Part shown: positions 54,811 to 64,000 of the stretch, piece after piece | How positions within the stretch are numbered: the first letter of the stretch is position 1 | Layout of the letters: each line of letters starts with the position of its first letter | DNA from: Sabellastarte sp. h YS-2021 | Taxonomy: Eukaryota; Annelida; Polychaeta; Sabellida; Sabellidae | Assembly: GCA_964017235.1 (NCBI GenBank) | Contig: OZ024931.1 | Coordinates: 97,730,221 to 97,794,220, forward strand | DNA: 64,000 nucleotides | Reading direction: 5' to 3' | Position numbers and translations under genes: made by a program | Notes under the pieces: model-generated | The model's database searches: none | What the model was told of the DNA's origin: nothing | The model's input: the letters and a program-made list of their open reading frames with translations, nothing else

Positions 54811-56800
54811 AAAAATGTCTTCCCAGCAAACGAATAAAGACAAACCAAGAGCTAACAAATGCAGACATTTTGTTTTCCTTTTGATGTACATAATTACTGC
54901 CCTAAACTGACAAGGGCGACGACCTCTGTGTCACCCTTGAAACTCCATGTCCAATCTGCGCTTCTTTTACAGAAGATCAGATACAAAAAATTGCACAAAA
55001 GAAATGGTACATCAGAAAGCAAAAATGCAACACTGTTAGTTCTAAAGACGATGAACTGGATCTATTAGGGGACAATGTTGAATCATTTACTGGTACTAAT
55101 GCAGACCTTGAGAGTGCTGCTGACAATTTATTTACCTCATCCCCACGTCCAGAGCCCCTACCCTTCAGTTCATTGTCTTTCAAAACACCAGCAGAAACTG
55201 TCCCACCCAACCCAGGTACTGCCTTACAGCAGCAAATTGAATCTAATTTAGAAAAATCCCTGGGTAACACACTAAACTTGCATTTGCAGCAGCAAATGGG
55301 TTCGTTCCAGGCCCCCATGTTAGAAGCATTCCAGTCTCTTCGAGATGAATTATCAAGTAAAAAACAGGCAGAGGTAGTACAGACCTCAGCCTCAGCTTCT
55401 AAGCCTGGGACTAGTGCTGTTAACCTGGACCTACCCCCTCCGAGACCTACCACTAACCTTCAAACAGAGGATATGGATGTGGACTTTGGTCCAGCATTTC
55501 CTCCAGGTCACAGATCTGATCACCAGAGTTTCTAGGATCAGAACTCTAATGCATCCAAGGTACCTTCCAAGAAGGCCTTGGATGGACATAAAAGACACTC
55601 TCACTCTCATAGGAAGCATGATGTTGGTCCAAGATCTGCCTCGGACCAATACTCTGATGAATCCGACCAACCTCGGATGTCATCTACCAAACCCCAAAAA
55701 CATGCTGGCAAGAGTAGATATAAATCTAGGTCCAGATATGTTTCATCTTCCTCAGAGGAAGATCAGCCCTCTGTGGCTAAACACAGGTCTTCTAAGCCCT
55801 CTGGGGCTAACTCTGATCAAGACCAACCTCAGCATGATCCAGACCCCCCTTATTATAGGGAAGTAGCCCTGGCTGACGTTCCCTCCCAGTATGCTGAAGA
55901 GGTAGACACTTTTAGGCCATCAGGAGCTAAGACCAAGAGGTCCTTCTTCCATGCTCCCCCTTAGCTCTGTTATCAAGGATGCTTTTGATAAATTTGAGCA
56001 TCATTTTTCAAAAATCTGTATTACTCAAAAACCCTCTGGGGCCCCTATGCGCAAGGTTCCCCTACCAATTCTTAAGGAATTGGAACACCAAGCTAGGCAA
56101 AATATATCCACTCTTAACTACACTGCTGCCTTTGCCAAGACTTCATCTTCTTGCAATGTCACTCTTGAGAAGTGCCAACATAGTCTGAAGTTGACCTTCA
56201 AGAAGGTCAAATCTCAGATTCAGAAAGGTGCCAATCCTGAGAAAGCAGCCAAATGTGGATATCAAGAAGCCTGTGAATACCTAGATCTATGGAATAAGAC
56301 TATTCTTATTCAACACAGAGCTCTCACATGCCTTAGCAAATCCTTGGCCCATATACTCCAGAGGGAGCTATATTCCATGGGTAACACCGGCTTGCTCAGG
56401 CACGAAGCCGAAATGACCCTTATGCATCCACATCTAGGGAAACGAGATGCCAGGAACTCAGGAACTCACCCTTTTGGCATTCTTCCTTGTTCCAGTCTCA
56501 ACTTGTGAAGGAGGGTGAAGACTTCCTCCTCAAAAAAGGCACCTCTAAAGACTCTCAGGGTATTGCACCCTATCAAAATAAGCCCTTTCGTGGTCCCCAC
56601 AACAAGAAAAGAGGCTCCTACAGGAAACGCCCCTATGGGGCAATTCCTCACAAAGCAGTAACCAATCGTTTTCCTCAGGAAGGGGGAAACCGAATTTTCA
56701 GAGGCTCTTCGACCCCACAATAGGAGACGAGGGCGTGGGAACCCCCCCCCCATGACTCCTTCAAAGCCTCCTTCAGTCCACCAGTAGGAGGTCGCCTCCG
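54811..56800 (+). pseudogene. DIRS D gag-like region
   Basis: Open stretches carry 'SLSFKTPAETVPPNPGTALQ', a His/Arg/Ser-rich basic region ('HKRHSHSHRKHDVGPRSASD'), 'YAEEVDTFRPSGAKTKR', 'NTEKAA'-like repeats ('KGANPEKAAKCGYQEACEYL') and 'SPPVGGRLRSFRRDW'-type sequence near its end. Probably the nucleic-acid-binding structural protein. Fossil, several breaks. Confidence 0.75.
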
Positions 56801-56843
56801 TTCTTTCAGAAGAGACTGGCAAACAAACAAATGTTCATCAAAC

Positions 56844-57707
56844 GTGTTAAACATTATCACCAATGGTAAGATACTGGCATTTCTCTCAAAACTAAACTTG
56901 GTCAGATTTCCTCTGATTCTAGCAGAATATAAGGCCCTTCAAAAAGACCAAGCTCTGGCCGATTGTATCCAGTCTCTTCTGTCAAAGAACGCAATCGAAA
57001 GGGTGGAAAATGTAAAATCTCTCGGGTTTTACAGTCGCCTGTTTCAAGTCCCCAAGCCTCGCCAAAGGTGGAGGCCAGTAATAGACTTAAGCAGGCTCAA
57101 CACTTTTTTACATGTAGAAAAGTTCAAAATGGAAACTCCAGAGTCCATCAGGACCTCCCTAATTCCAGGGGAATGGGTATCGTCGATAGACCTATCGGAC
57201 GCTTACCTTCACATCCCCATCCACTCAAACTCAAAGAAATACGTAACGTTTTGCCAAAGGTCTCAGGTGTTCCAGTTCACCTCCCTTCCTTTCGGACTAG
57301 CCACAGCCCCCCAGGTCTTTACGATGATTGTAAAAGAAGTGAAGCTAATGGCCCTCTCCAGAGGACTCAGACTTCACCAATACCTGGACGACTGGCTGAT
57401 CAGGTCCCAGTCTCAGGAGGAAGCCCAAGTGAACACTCAGGCAGTGGTAGACCTAACCCAATCCTTGGGTTGGATAATAAATCAGGAAAAATCAGAACTG
57501 AAACCTACTCAGATGTTTTTGTTTGTGGGCTACGAATACCATCTAGATTCAGCCCCTGTAAAACCCGCTCAAGAGAGCTGGCTCAAATTTCAGGATTTGA
57601 TCCTGCATCTCAAGTCAAAACATGTTTTGACTGCAAGATGTTTGATGTCGCTAATTGGGTTCCTTGTCTCAACGGAGAAAATGGTCCCGGAGGGACGCTT
57701 CACATGA
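56844..57707 (+). pseudogene. DIRS D reverse transcriptase
   Basis: A 287-codon open stretch with the RT blocks in order: 'LLSKNAIERVENVKSLGFYS', 'RPVIDLSRLNTFL', 'VSSIDLSDAYLHIPIHSNS', 'FQFTSLPFGLATAPQVF', 'HQYLDDWLIRSQSQ' and 'SLGWIINQEKSEL'. The catalytic Asp residues of IDLSDAY and YLDDWL are visible. Copies element RNA into DNA. Part of a fossil element. Confidence 0.9.
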
Positions 57708-57804
57708 GGCCCTTTCAGTTTCACCTCAAGGAGCACTGGAAATATCCTCAGTTGCTGGACAGCCTCCTTCCTTGGACAGAAACGAATTCTGCACACCTTG
57801 ACTG

Positions 57805-59127
57805 GTGGCAGAACCCCACAAACTTGATGACAGATGCAGACCTTCATCCCAAAGTATACAACTCTTTACAGATGCCTCAAACGAAGGTTGGGGCGCTCAC
57901 TTAAACCAGTGCTCTACAAAGGGTCTGTGGTCAGAAGGGGAAAAAAGGCTACACATAAATGTTCTAGAGTTGAAGGCGGTCTCCCTGGCCCTTCGAAGTT
58001 TCAAGGACCAGTGTCTGAACCAAACTGTGCTAGTTGCAACGGACAACTCAACAGTGGTAGCATACATAAACAAACAAGGAGGAACTCACTCAGCGGAGAT
58101 GTGCGCGCTCCTGTGGAAGATCATGACATGGTGCCATCGTTCTCACATAACACTCAAAGCCAGACACATTCCAGGGTGTCTGAATGTGATGGCCAACCAA
58201 GTTCAATCAACAAGTTCAATCAACAGAATGGTCACTGCACCCTCAGGTGTTCAAACAGATCTGTCACAATTGGTTCACCCCTCATGTAGATCTATTTGCC
58301 ACTCATCTGAACCACAAACTTACACTGTACGTGTCTCCAATCCCAGACCCAAAGGCTTGGGACATAGGTGCTCTGAACATAAACTGGACGGGTCTCACTG
58401 CTTATGCTTACCCTCTAACGGCTCTCCTTCACAGGGTGATCCAAAGAATCAGGCAATGCCATTGCCTGATCATCGTAATAGCCCCAGGCTGGCCAGGGAT
58501 GCCCTGGTTTTGGGACCTAGTGCAGCTCTCAACAGAGATCCCACTACAACTCCCGGTGTCAACAACTCTTCTCAAACAATCCCACAATTATGTGTTCCAC
58601 AGCAATCCACAACATCTCAACCTCCACGCCTGGTGTCTAGGAGTGGACAGCTCCAAGAACAAGGCTTCTCTGTGGAGGTGGCAGAGAGAACTGCTGTACC
58701 CTTGAGGTCATCAGCAACGACCATCTACAAGTCAAAGTGGGCCCTATTTGAGAAATGGTGCAGAGAAAATTCGGTGGATTTCTCCACTCCATCTGTGAAA
58801 CATATCTCAGATTTTTTCATGTACCTGTACCAAGATCTAAACAGGCTCCCCTCGACCATCGATGGTTACAGGACGGCCATTGTTGACACCTTGGGCCCAG
58901 TGGGCCACCATATTGCACAAAGTTCAGACCTTCATAGGTTACTCTGCAGCTTTCACAGGGATCATCCCAAAAGTTCCAGGAATCTTCCTAAGTGGAACCT
59001 TTCTGTTGTTCTTAATGAGCTCACAAAAGCACCCTTTGAGCCTATGAAAGACACAGACCTCAAACATCTTACTCTCAAGACTACTTTCTTGCTAGCTTTG
59101 GCCTCTGGCAAGCGCCGCAGCGAGTAG
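57805..59127 (+). pseudogene. DIRS D RNase H, linker and recombinase start
   Basis: A 440-codon open stretch: 'LFTDASNEGWGAHLNQ' and 'ATDNSTVVAYINKQGGTHSA' (RNase H), a linker ending 'RDALVLGPSAALNRDP', then 'TIYKSKWALFEKWCRENSVD', 'FFMYLYQDLNRLPSTIDGYR' and 'LKTTFLLALASGKRRSE' of the tyrosine recombinase. The last block includes the Arg context of the catalytic half. It ends where the CE1-like module begins. Fossil. Confidence 0.85.
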
Positions 59128-59139
59128 TAGATATATCCA

Positions 59140-59405
59140 AGTTAAGAGATAAATCCCTTCCATAGTCAAGGAGAAAAATTGTAATAAAATGTTTAAATTT
59201 TCACACTTTGGGTGGGGGTACCTCTCTTCTAATGGCAATGGGGAACAGACGAACAGACCGATCTGTATGCCTTGAACAATTTGTCATCCTCAACAGACAA
59301 GGTATATTTTAAATGTAACAGCATGCCTCTGGGCCATGTACTTTTGGAGAAGTTGTTCACGAGGATGTGGATGCGTACCGGACAATGCAGAGTGATACCA
59401 CTTCG
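59140..59405 (+). repeat. CE1 3' module, second copy
   Basis: Repeats the CE1 end (29900-30167): 'TTTTCACACTTTGGGTGGGG', 'GAACAGACGAACAGACCGAT', 'TGTATGCCTTGAACAATTTG' and 'GCAGAGTGA' at the end, with no satellites before it. It interrupts the DIRS D recombinase region. Confidence 0.7.
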
Positions 59406-59439
59406 TCAGATGTCGACCCTTGCTCAATCTCCTTTATGT

Positions 59440-60110
59440 GTTAAGCAGCTACTTCACTAGCTCTCAGCATGTCAACTGCTTCATTTAGATTGGCTACCTT
59501 CTCTCTAAACATCTGTGCTCTTGCGGCCTTGTATTTCATCCCCATAACCACTCGGTCTCTCAACATTGCTTCAAAGTTGCAGGACTTTAAAAGTTGTCTC
59601 AGTCTGTTAACCCAGTGATCCACATTTTCATTGAGTAGAACATGTATTGTTTGTAAATCTCATTTTGGGCTGGTTTGAAATAACTTTCTAGTGCCTTTAT
59701 GCACTTTGCTATATCTTTGCAGATTTACTAAGATTCTAAAAGAATGTCTACCCATAACATAGACTTTCACCAAGTACTTTTGTCTTTTGTGTAATATATG
59801 GGTACTGTATGATCTTTGGAGAAACAACCAGCCCGTTTTTTTCAGAGACTATCCCCCATACTCCAGAATGCTTGTGCTATACTGAACTCTTGTAAATTTC
59901 CAGTTTAAATTTAAGTGTTCCAGTTACTGATGGATATAAATACAAAGACTTGGAGCAAGTCATAACAGATCTTAAACTTGCAACCCTTACATTATTTGAT
60001 TTGTCTCTTAGTCCATTGGTAACTTTGTAATTTTCCCATTGATCTTTGAAAAATGTCCAATTACTAATTAAGTCACCTTTCACCTCCATTGCAGCTGGAA
60101 CAGGGATATT
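59440..60110 (-). pseudogene. Ty3/gypsy-type gag fragments (fossil)
   Basis: Two minus-strand pieces. 59877-60110 has 'SNWTFFKDQWENYKVTNGL', and 59441-59640 has 'HWVNRLRQLLKSCNFEAMLR' and 'DRVVMGMKYKAARAQMFREK', which resemble the capsid part of gypsy gag. The sequence between (59641-59876) is unrelated or too diverged. No protease or pol is visible. Broken. Confidence 0.55.
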
Positions 60111-60232
60111 AAAAAAAGCCTTTCTGAATATTTTCAGTGTGCTGTGTATTATATCCTGTTGTTACTATTTGTATTCTATTATGAGATGTATTCCTCCATA
60201 ATGTGGTTTTGTTCACAAGATTAAAACTACTG

Positions 60233-60497
60233 CTGTTTACCTTTATAAAAGGATCTTAGAGTTGAAGGTGATCATTCCCATAAACTGGATTTTATTCGCC
60301 ACTTTACAACTGTCTTAGCCTTTCCCAAAGTCTCTACTTATAACTGTATAACTCAAAATAGGGCTGTTTACCTATATAAAAGGATCTTAGAGTTCAACAG
60401 GTGATCCTTCCCATAAACTGGATTTTATACTCCACTTTACAACTGTCTTAGCCTTTCCCAAAGTCTCTACTTACAACTGTATAACTCAAAACAGGGC
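60233..60497 (+). repeat. two tandem ~130-bp units
   Basis: 'AAAAGGATCTTAGAGTT', 'CCCATAAACTGGATTTTAT', 'CCACTTTACAACTGTCTTAG' and 'CCTTTCCCAAAGTCTCTACT' occur twice, starting near 60233 and 60364. Copies differ at a few positions. Confidence 0.85.
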
Positions 60498-60499
60498 CC

Positions 60500-60660
60500 C
60501 AGGCCAAATCATTATTAGGCCTATCATCAGTCTTAGGCCGGTGAATAGGCTGCTGATGAGGAATGGCCAGCTGGTAGACCTTGGGAGTTGTGATTCATGG
60601 TGCTGGTTGGTAATAGGCAGGAAGGTTCTGTAATCGGCTAATATGAACCGGCTAATATGA
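60500..60660 (-). mobile_element. fragment related to the Ngaro/DIRS-like gag H (fossil)
   Basis: 'TCATCAGTCTTAGGCCGGTG' with 'ATAGGCTGCTGATGAGG' matches 23405-23440 inside fragment H ('ATATCAGTCTTAGGCTGGTG'). The match is short and the rest is not recognisable. Confidence 0.4.
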
Positions 60661-60671
60661 ACCGTTTAGTG

Positions 60672-60850
60672 AAGGCTGTGTAGCTGGTACCCGGTCGGCA
60701 CACTCTGTAACCAGCTGTTGAAACAACTGTACAAGGCTGTGTAGCCGGTAACCGGTCGGTATACTCTGTAACCAGTTGTTGAGGCAAGTGTACAAGGCTG
60801 TGTAGCCACTACCCGCCGGTACACTCTGTAACCAGTTGTAGCCAGTAATA
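60672..60850 (+). repeat. three ~62-bp tandem units
   Basis: 'AAGGCTGTGTAGC' starts units near 60673, 60734 and 60796. Each continues 'GGTACCCGGTCGGCACACTC'-type sequence and 'TCTGTAACCAGTTGTTG'. Non-coding. Confidence 0.8.
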
Positions 60851-61012
60851 AAAAACAGTTGCTAAATCAATTTTACAACTATCTTGTGTGTTGAATTCAG
60901 CTTCCTGTAGGTTTCCTCCATTAATTAAAGTACTTCTTTAATCGCACATCCTATTTATAGATTTGACAGTTGCTGGGGAAGCCCTTATGAGCTATATTTA
61001 GAAACAATTGTT

Positions 61013-61470
61013 GGTCGGTGTGTCATGTGACCAGTTTGCTGGTCGGAGGGACGTGATTGGCTGATTGAAAACAAAGATCAGCTTCGTCACCTGGTCAGTG
61101 AAACACGTGACCAGCTTCGGGAAGATGCCGTCACTGGTCGCATTCTTTCCATTTATTACAGTAAACGTGAGCTGACTGGTCGACTGATGCTTGTAGCAGA
61201 GAAGTCTGTACCAGTGCGCTGGAGGTGAATTTCAGAACTAAAAACTGGAGTCACAGTAGACGTGAGTGCAAAGAATGCACTTCCGACCTTCCTGTTCGGT
61301 GAATCACGTGATTAACTTCGTGACCTGGTCGGTGGATCACGTGACCAGCTTCGTGCTTTGGTAGGAAGGACACGCGATTGGCTGACTGGATATGACGTCA
61401 GAGGTCGCGTTCTTTCAGCTGGCTGGCCGGCTGATGCTTTAAAAGCAGAGAAGCCTGGACCAGTGCGCTC
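61013..61470 (+). repeat. duplicated ~200-bp segment rich in CACGTG
   Basis: 61013-61222 and 61290-61470 share 'CACGTGACCAGCTTCG', 'GATTGGCTGA', 'GGTCGC(A/G)TTCTTTC' and the 'CCAGTGCGCT' motif. CACGTG lies at 61104, 61305 and 61338, and TGACGTCA at 61393-61400. These look like clustered bHLH/bZIP-type sites, but I see no gene they would serve. They may be the remnant control region of an element. Confidence 0.6.
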
Positions 61471-61770
61471 TGAAGATTTGTAGATGAAATTCCTTTGTGC
61501 CGTCCACAAACCTCACTACCGACAACAAAGCCGGGTCCGCAAGGGAGGGACTGATATCACAATAGTAGACTTCATGCTCTTCTGATGGAATTCCTCCAGT
61601 GTAGATAAATATATGTATATATGCTTGCCGGTCGACTAATGCTTTACAGCAAAGATGTCTGGACCAGTGCGCTCTGAATAATTCATCTCTTGCTTCTGAT
61701 GAAAAAATACTTGAGCTAGGCTGGTGTGACTGATGCTTTACAGCAGAGAAGTCTGTACCAGTGCGCTCTG
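61175..61770 (+). repeat. four dispersed copies of a ~45-bp motif
   Basis: 'GACTGATGCTTTACAGCAGA' followed by 'GAAGTCTGTACCAGTGCGCT' recurs near 61183, 61430, 61632 and 61728 with small changes. Spacing is uneven (about 95 to 245 bases). The frames at 61312-61509 and 61439-61783 on the minus strand come from this motif and are not genes. Confidence 0.7.
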
Positions 61771-61799
61771 ATGAAGAATGCACCTTCCATAGGGGAATT

Positions 61800-62231
61800 C
61801 CCTCTGTATGCAGTGTTCAAAACTACGTAGACTGAAGATTTCCGGGATTTGCATATGTAGTACTAGAAAAGACGTTTCTATGGTAACTGTAGCTGGAAGG
61901 TTACAGAAGGTTCATTCAAACAAAAGACACAGATAAAAATACCTGTAAGAAGTATATCCATAATTCCTCCATATTGTCGATCTGCCCCTAAACAACACAA
62001 TGGTTGAATGGGAGGAAACTAGCAAAATGGCTGCCTTCATATTTCTCGTCGATTATCATCAAAATTAAATTGAGTCAACTAGGGAGCGTTTCCAGCAGAT
62101 TTCTAAATGTATATCCGTGCTTGATCAGTAGATAACACTTCTACACTGAAAATATCCACATATGAGGTTGAAAATCCGCCATAATGCACACATTTCTTTA
62201 AAAAATCTGGAGATTGTAGAAACTACGTCTG
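61800..62231. other. no recognisable feature
   Basis: Unassigned sequence before MITE-like copy M2. No gene, tandem repeat or element end is seen. Confidence 0.45.
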
Positions 62232-62440
62232 CACAGTACACGCGCCAAACGAAAAAGATGCTATGACGTCAGGTTGTCTAGACAGGAAGGAAGTACGAGG
62301 CGCCATCTGGGGAGTGCACAGTACTACGGACCGGCCAGCCGGTGGAAACACAGGATGTCTTTTTCTGGCGTTTGGCGGGCCGGTCTGCGCCGACCGGATT
62401 AGCAATTATCCATTGGATAGGAAGTATTAACGCAATAAAA
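62232..62440 (-). mobile_element. MITE-like family M, copy 2 (partial)
   Basis: On the minus strand it begins 'TTTTATTGCGTTAATACTTC' then 'CTATCCAATGG', and continues 'CTTCCTTCCTGTCTAGACAA' and 'CTGACGTCATAGCATCTTTT'. It stops before the far inverted repeat. It borders DIRS copy G directly. TGACGTCA is at 62264-62271. Confidence 0.65.
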
Positions 62441-63524
62441 TTTACATTTCCCACCCTTTCGATTGCGTTCTTTGACAGCAGAGACTGGATGCAGTCGGCC
62501 AGAGCTTGGTCTTTTGGACGGGCCTTGTATTCGGATACAATCAGAGGGAATCTGACCAAGTTTGGTTTTGAGAGGAATGGCAGAACGTAGCCATTGGTGA
62601 TAATGTTTAACACATTTGAGGAACATTTGTTTATTTGCCAGTCTCTGCTGAAAGAATGGAGGCGACCTCCTACTGGTGGACTGAGGGAGGCTTTGGAGGA
62701 GTCATTGGGAGGAGGGGTTTTCACACCCTTGTCCCCTGTTGTGGGGTCGAAAATGACCCCTGGAGCCTCTGAAGTATGGTTTCACGATTGGTTACTGCTT
62801 TGTGAGGAATTGCCCCCGTAGGAGCCTCTTTTCTTGTGGTGGGGAGGTTGGCCTGAGGTTGAGCTTCTGGAGCAACCTTGTGCTGAGATTTTGTAAGTGT
62901 TTTGCCATGGGTAGAGGACTCATCTTCCTCTGCCGACGACTGAGAAATGTGGCTGGGTTTTGACTTGTGTTTCCTCTTATCTGAATGCTTCTTGTGTTTT
63001 GGGCGTACCTGATAGTACTCCGAATCGGAACAACATTCCGAGTGGTCGGATCTGAGATCCGAGTGTTTTGAAGCATGCTTGGACTGAGGTTGAGAAGACT
63101 TGGGAGGAAGTGGAGGACCATAAGGCTCCACGTCCATCGGCTGGACATCCGAGTGGTGATCCGAGTGGAGATCGGATGGAGTCGGATTAGAAGTCCGAGT
63201 CGGAGGGTCGGGTTGAGTAGAAGTTCCAGGTATAGCTTTTGCTTGGGCAGAGTCGGATGTCTTATCTACACCCTACTCGGATGCTTTTTGCAGAAAAGAA
63301 AGCATCTCATCTCTAAGATTTTTCATAGCCTCAAGCATGGAAGCCTGAAACAAACCCTTTCCTGTTTGAGTTGGATGTTTAGAGAACTTCCCAGGGATTT
63401 CTCTAGCCTACCTTCAATTTTATTTTGCAATGCAGTACCTGGGGTAGGTGGGACAGTACAAGGAGTTTTTTAAGAGACAGAGATTCAAATCACAATGGTT
63501 GGGGATGTGGGGGTGAAGAAAATT
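62441..63524 (-). mobile_element. DIRS-type retrotransposon, copy G, gag region (fossil)
   Basis: The minus strand has 'SPPVGGRLHSFSRDWQINK', 'NVLNIITNGYVLPFLSKPN' and 'LLSKNAIERVGNVNF' on the left, 'PKHKKHSDKRKHKSKPSHIS' in the middle, and Ser/Asp-rich sequence further right. It is bounded by family-M copies on both sides. It is a gag-only remnant, broken. The segment order agrees with copies D and E. Confidence 0.8.
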
Positions 63525-63850
63525 GCAAATTTAATAAGTAAATTAAATTTTTATAAGTTAATACCCTATCCAATGGACAATAGCTTATCCGGTCGGCGCG
63601 GACCGGCCCGCCAAACGTCAGAAAAAGACGTCCTGTGTCTCCACCGGCTAGGCCGGCCCAGTACTGTGCACTCGCCAGATGGCGTGTCGTACTTCCTTCC
63701 TGTCTAGACAGCGTGACGTCATAGCATCTTTTTCGTTGTCTAAAACTCTTAGACCCCTAGTAAGCTGATAGCGGGGTCGGTGGGAGGGTCTTGTGTGTCC
63801 ATTGGATAGGGTATTAACTTATAAAAATTTAATTTACTTATTAAATTTGC
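63525..63850. mobile_element. MITE-like family M, copy 3 (complete-looking)
   Basis: 326 bases with perfect inverted repeats of about 55 bases, outward 'GCAAATTTAATAAGTAAATT' and inward to 'CTATCCAATGGACA'. It is flanked by AATT on both sides (63521-63524 and 63851-63854), a possible target duplication. It contains GTCTAGAC and TGACGTCA (63714-63721). No coding capacity. It is the reference copy for M1 and M2. Confidence 0.8.
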
Positions 63851-64000
63851 AATTTTATTGCGTTAATACATCCTATCCAATGGACAATAGCTGAATAACT
63901 ACCGCTTGGTAGGCGGGTAAGTTACTAGGGACTAAAGAACTTGAACTCATTTTGAAATAGTGACAATGCCTTCTAAAGCCCGGGTAGACCTTGAAGTCTA
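63851..64000 (+). repeat. possible fourth M-type end, runs off the window
   Basis: 'TTTTATTGCGTTAATACATC' then 'CTATCCAATGGACAATAGCT' repeats the alternative M2 end in plus orientation. It continues into sequence I cannot assign, with an ATG near 63967. The element is cut by the window edge. Confidence 0.5.

Larger units (their letters stand above)
54427..59127 (+). mobile_element. DIRS-type retrotransposon, copy D (fossil, fullest in parts)
   Basis: Plus strand, in order: terminal inverted-repeat end, gag-like region, reverse transcriptase, RNase H with linker, and most of the N-terminal half of the tyrosine recombinase. It stops inside the recombinase at a CE1-like 3' module. Broken, with roughly half a dozen or more breaks. 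It is the best guide here to the family's layout. Confidence 0.9.

Noticed and set aside
61312-61783. Minus-strand frames sharing a 'SSERTG' segment, resembling a repeated domain
   Set aside because: The shared peptide is the translation of the dispersed 45-bp DNA motif; other copies of the motif are in different frames.
14533-63524. DIRS copies as ordinary gypsy LTR elements
   Set aside because: They carry a recombinase-type C-terminus and inverted ends, with no integrase or direct LTRs.

Overview
This 64 kb window looks like AT-rich, non-genic DNA from an animal genome. I found no convincing host gene, tRNA or rRNA. Nearly everything recognisable is a transposable element, a tandem repeat or a fragment of one. 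The organism is most likely a marine invertebrate, plausibly a bivalve or other mollusc. That guess rests on the mix of DIRS-type elements, CR1/L2-type LINEs, a Gmr1-like Ty3/gypsy element, short elements with a tandem-repeat core resembling the 'pearl'/helentron-associated class known from bivalves, and repeats beginning ACAAGAGG. The lineage is inference, not proven.

Layout. 1-8.5 kb is mostly tandem repeats: a 146-bp family (S1), a possible element bounded by inverted repeats (1313-3027), a 3.9 kb higher-order satellite, and a 1.2 kb array whose ~125-bp unit carries an RFX X-box-like palindrome. 8.5-13.2 kb is low-information DNA with small repeats. 13.6-18.8 kb holds a HINE-like element abutting minus-strand DIRS copy A. 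19.2-22.1 kb is an element with ~880-bp inverted arms. 22.3-23.9 kb is a MITE-like piece beside a Ngaro/DIRS-like gag fragment. 24-30.8 kb is a locally repeated sequence (R) that took two insertions, a HINE-like element and an unclassified 3.7 kb element (CE1) carrying two satellites; both have an uninterrupted counterpart in this window.

30.8-51 kb is a deep nest. DIRS copy B contains a LINE 3' end. DIRS copy E/F is split by LINE-1. LINE-1 contains a solo LTR with a 5-bp target duplication and, further on, LINE-2 with an 8-bp target duplication. LINE-2 contains a young but rearranged Gmr1-like Ty3/gypsy element. 51-53.2 kb is an L1/Tx1-like LINE 3' part with a hAT-like MITE inside. 53.3-54.4 kb is a relative of satellite S2. 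54.4-59.1 kb is plus-strand DIRS copy D, the fullest in coding parts. 59.1-64 kb is a mosaic of gag fragments, small tandem repeats, CACGTG-rich duplicated sequence, DIRS copy G and a MITE family with 55-bp inverted repeats.

The elements do not form a pathway. What the window records is an order of insertion: DIRS copies and R repeats early, LINEs and HINE-like elements into them, and the Gmr1-like element last. All DIRS and LTR copies are broken fossils.
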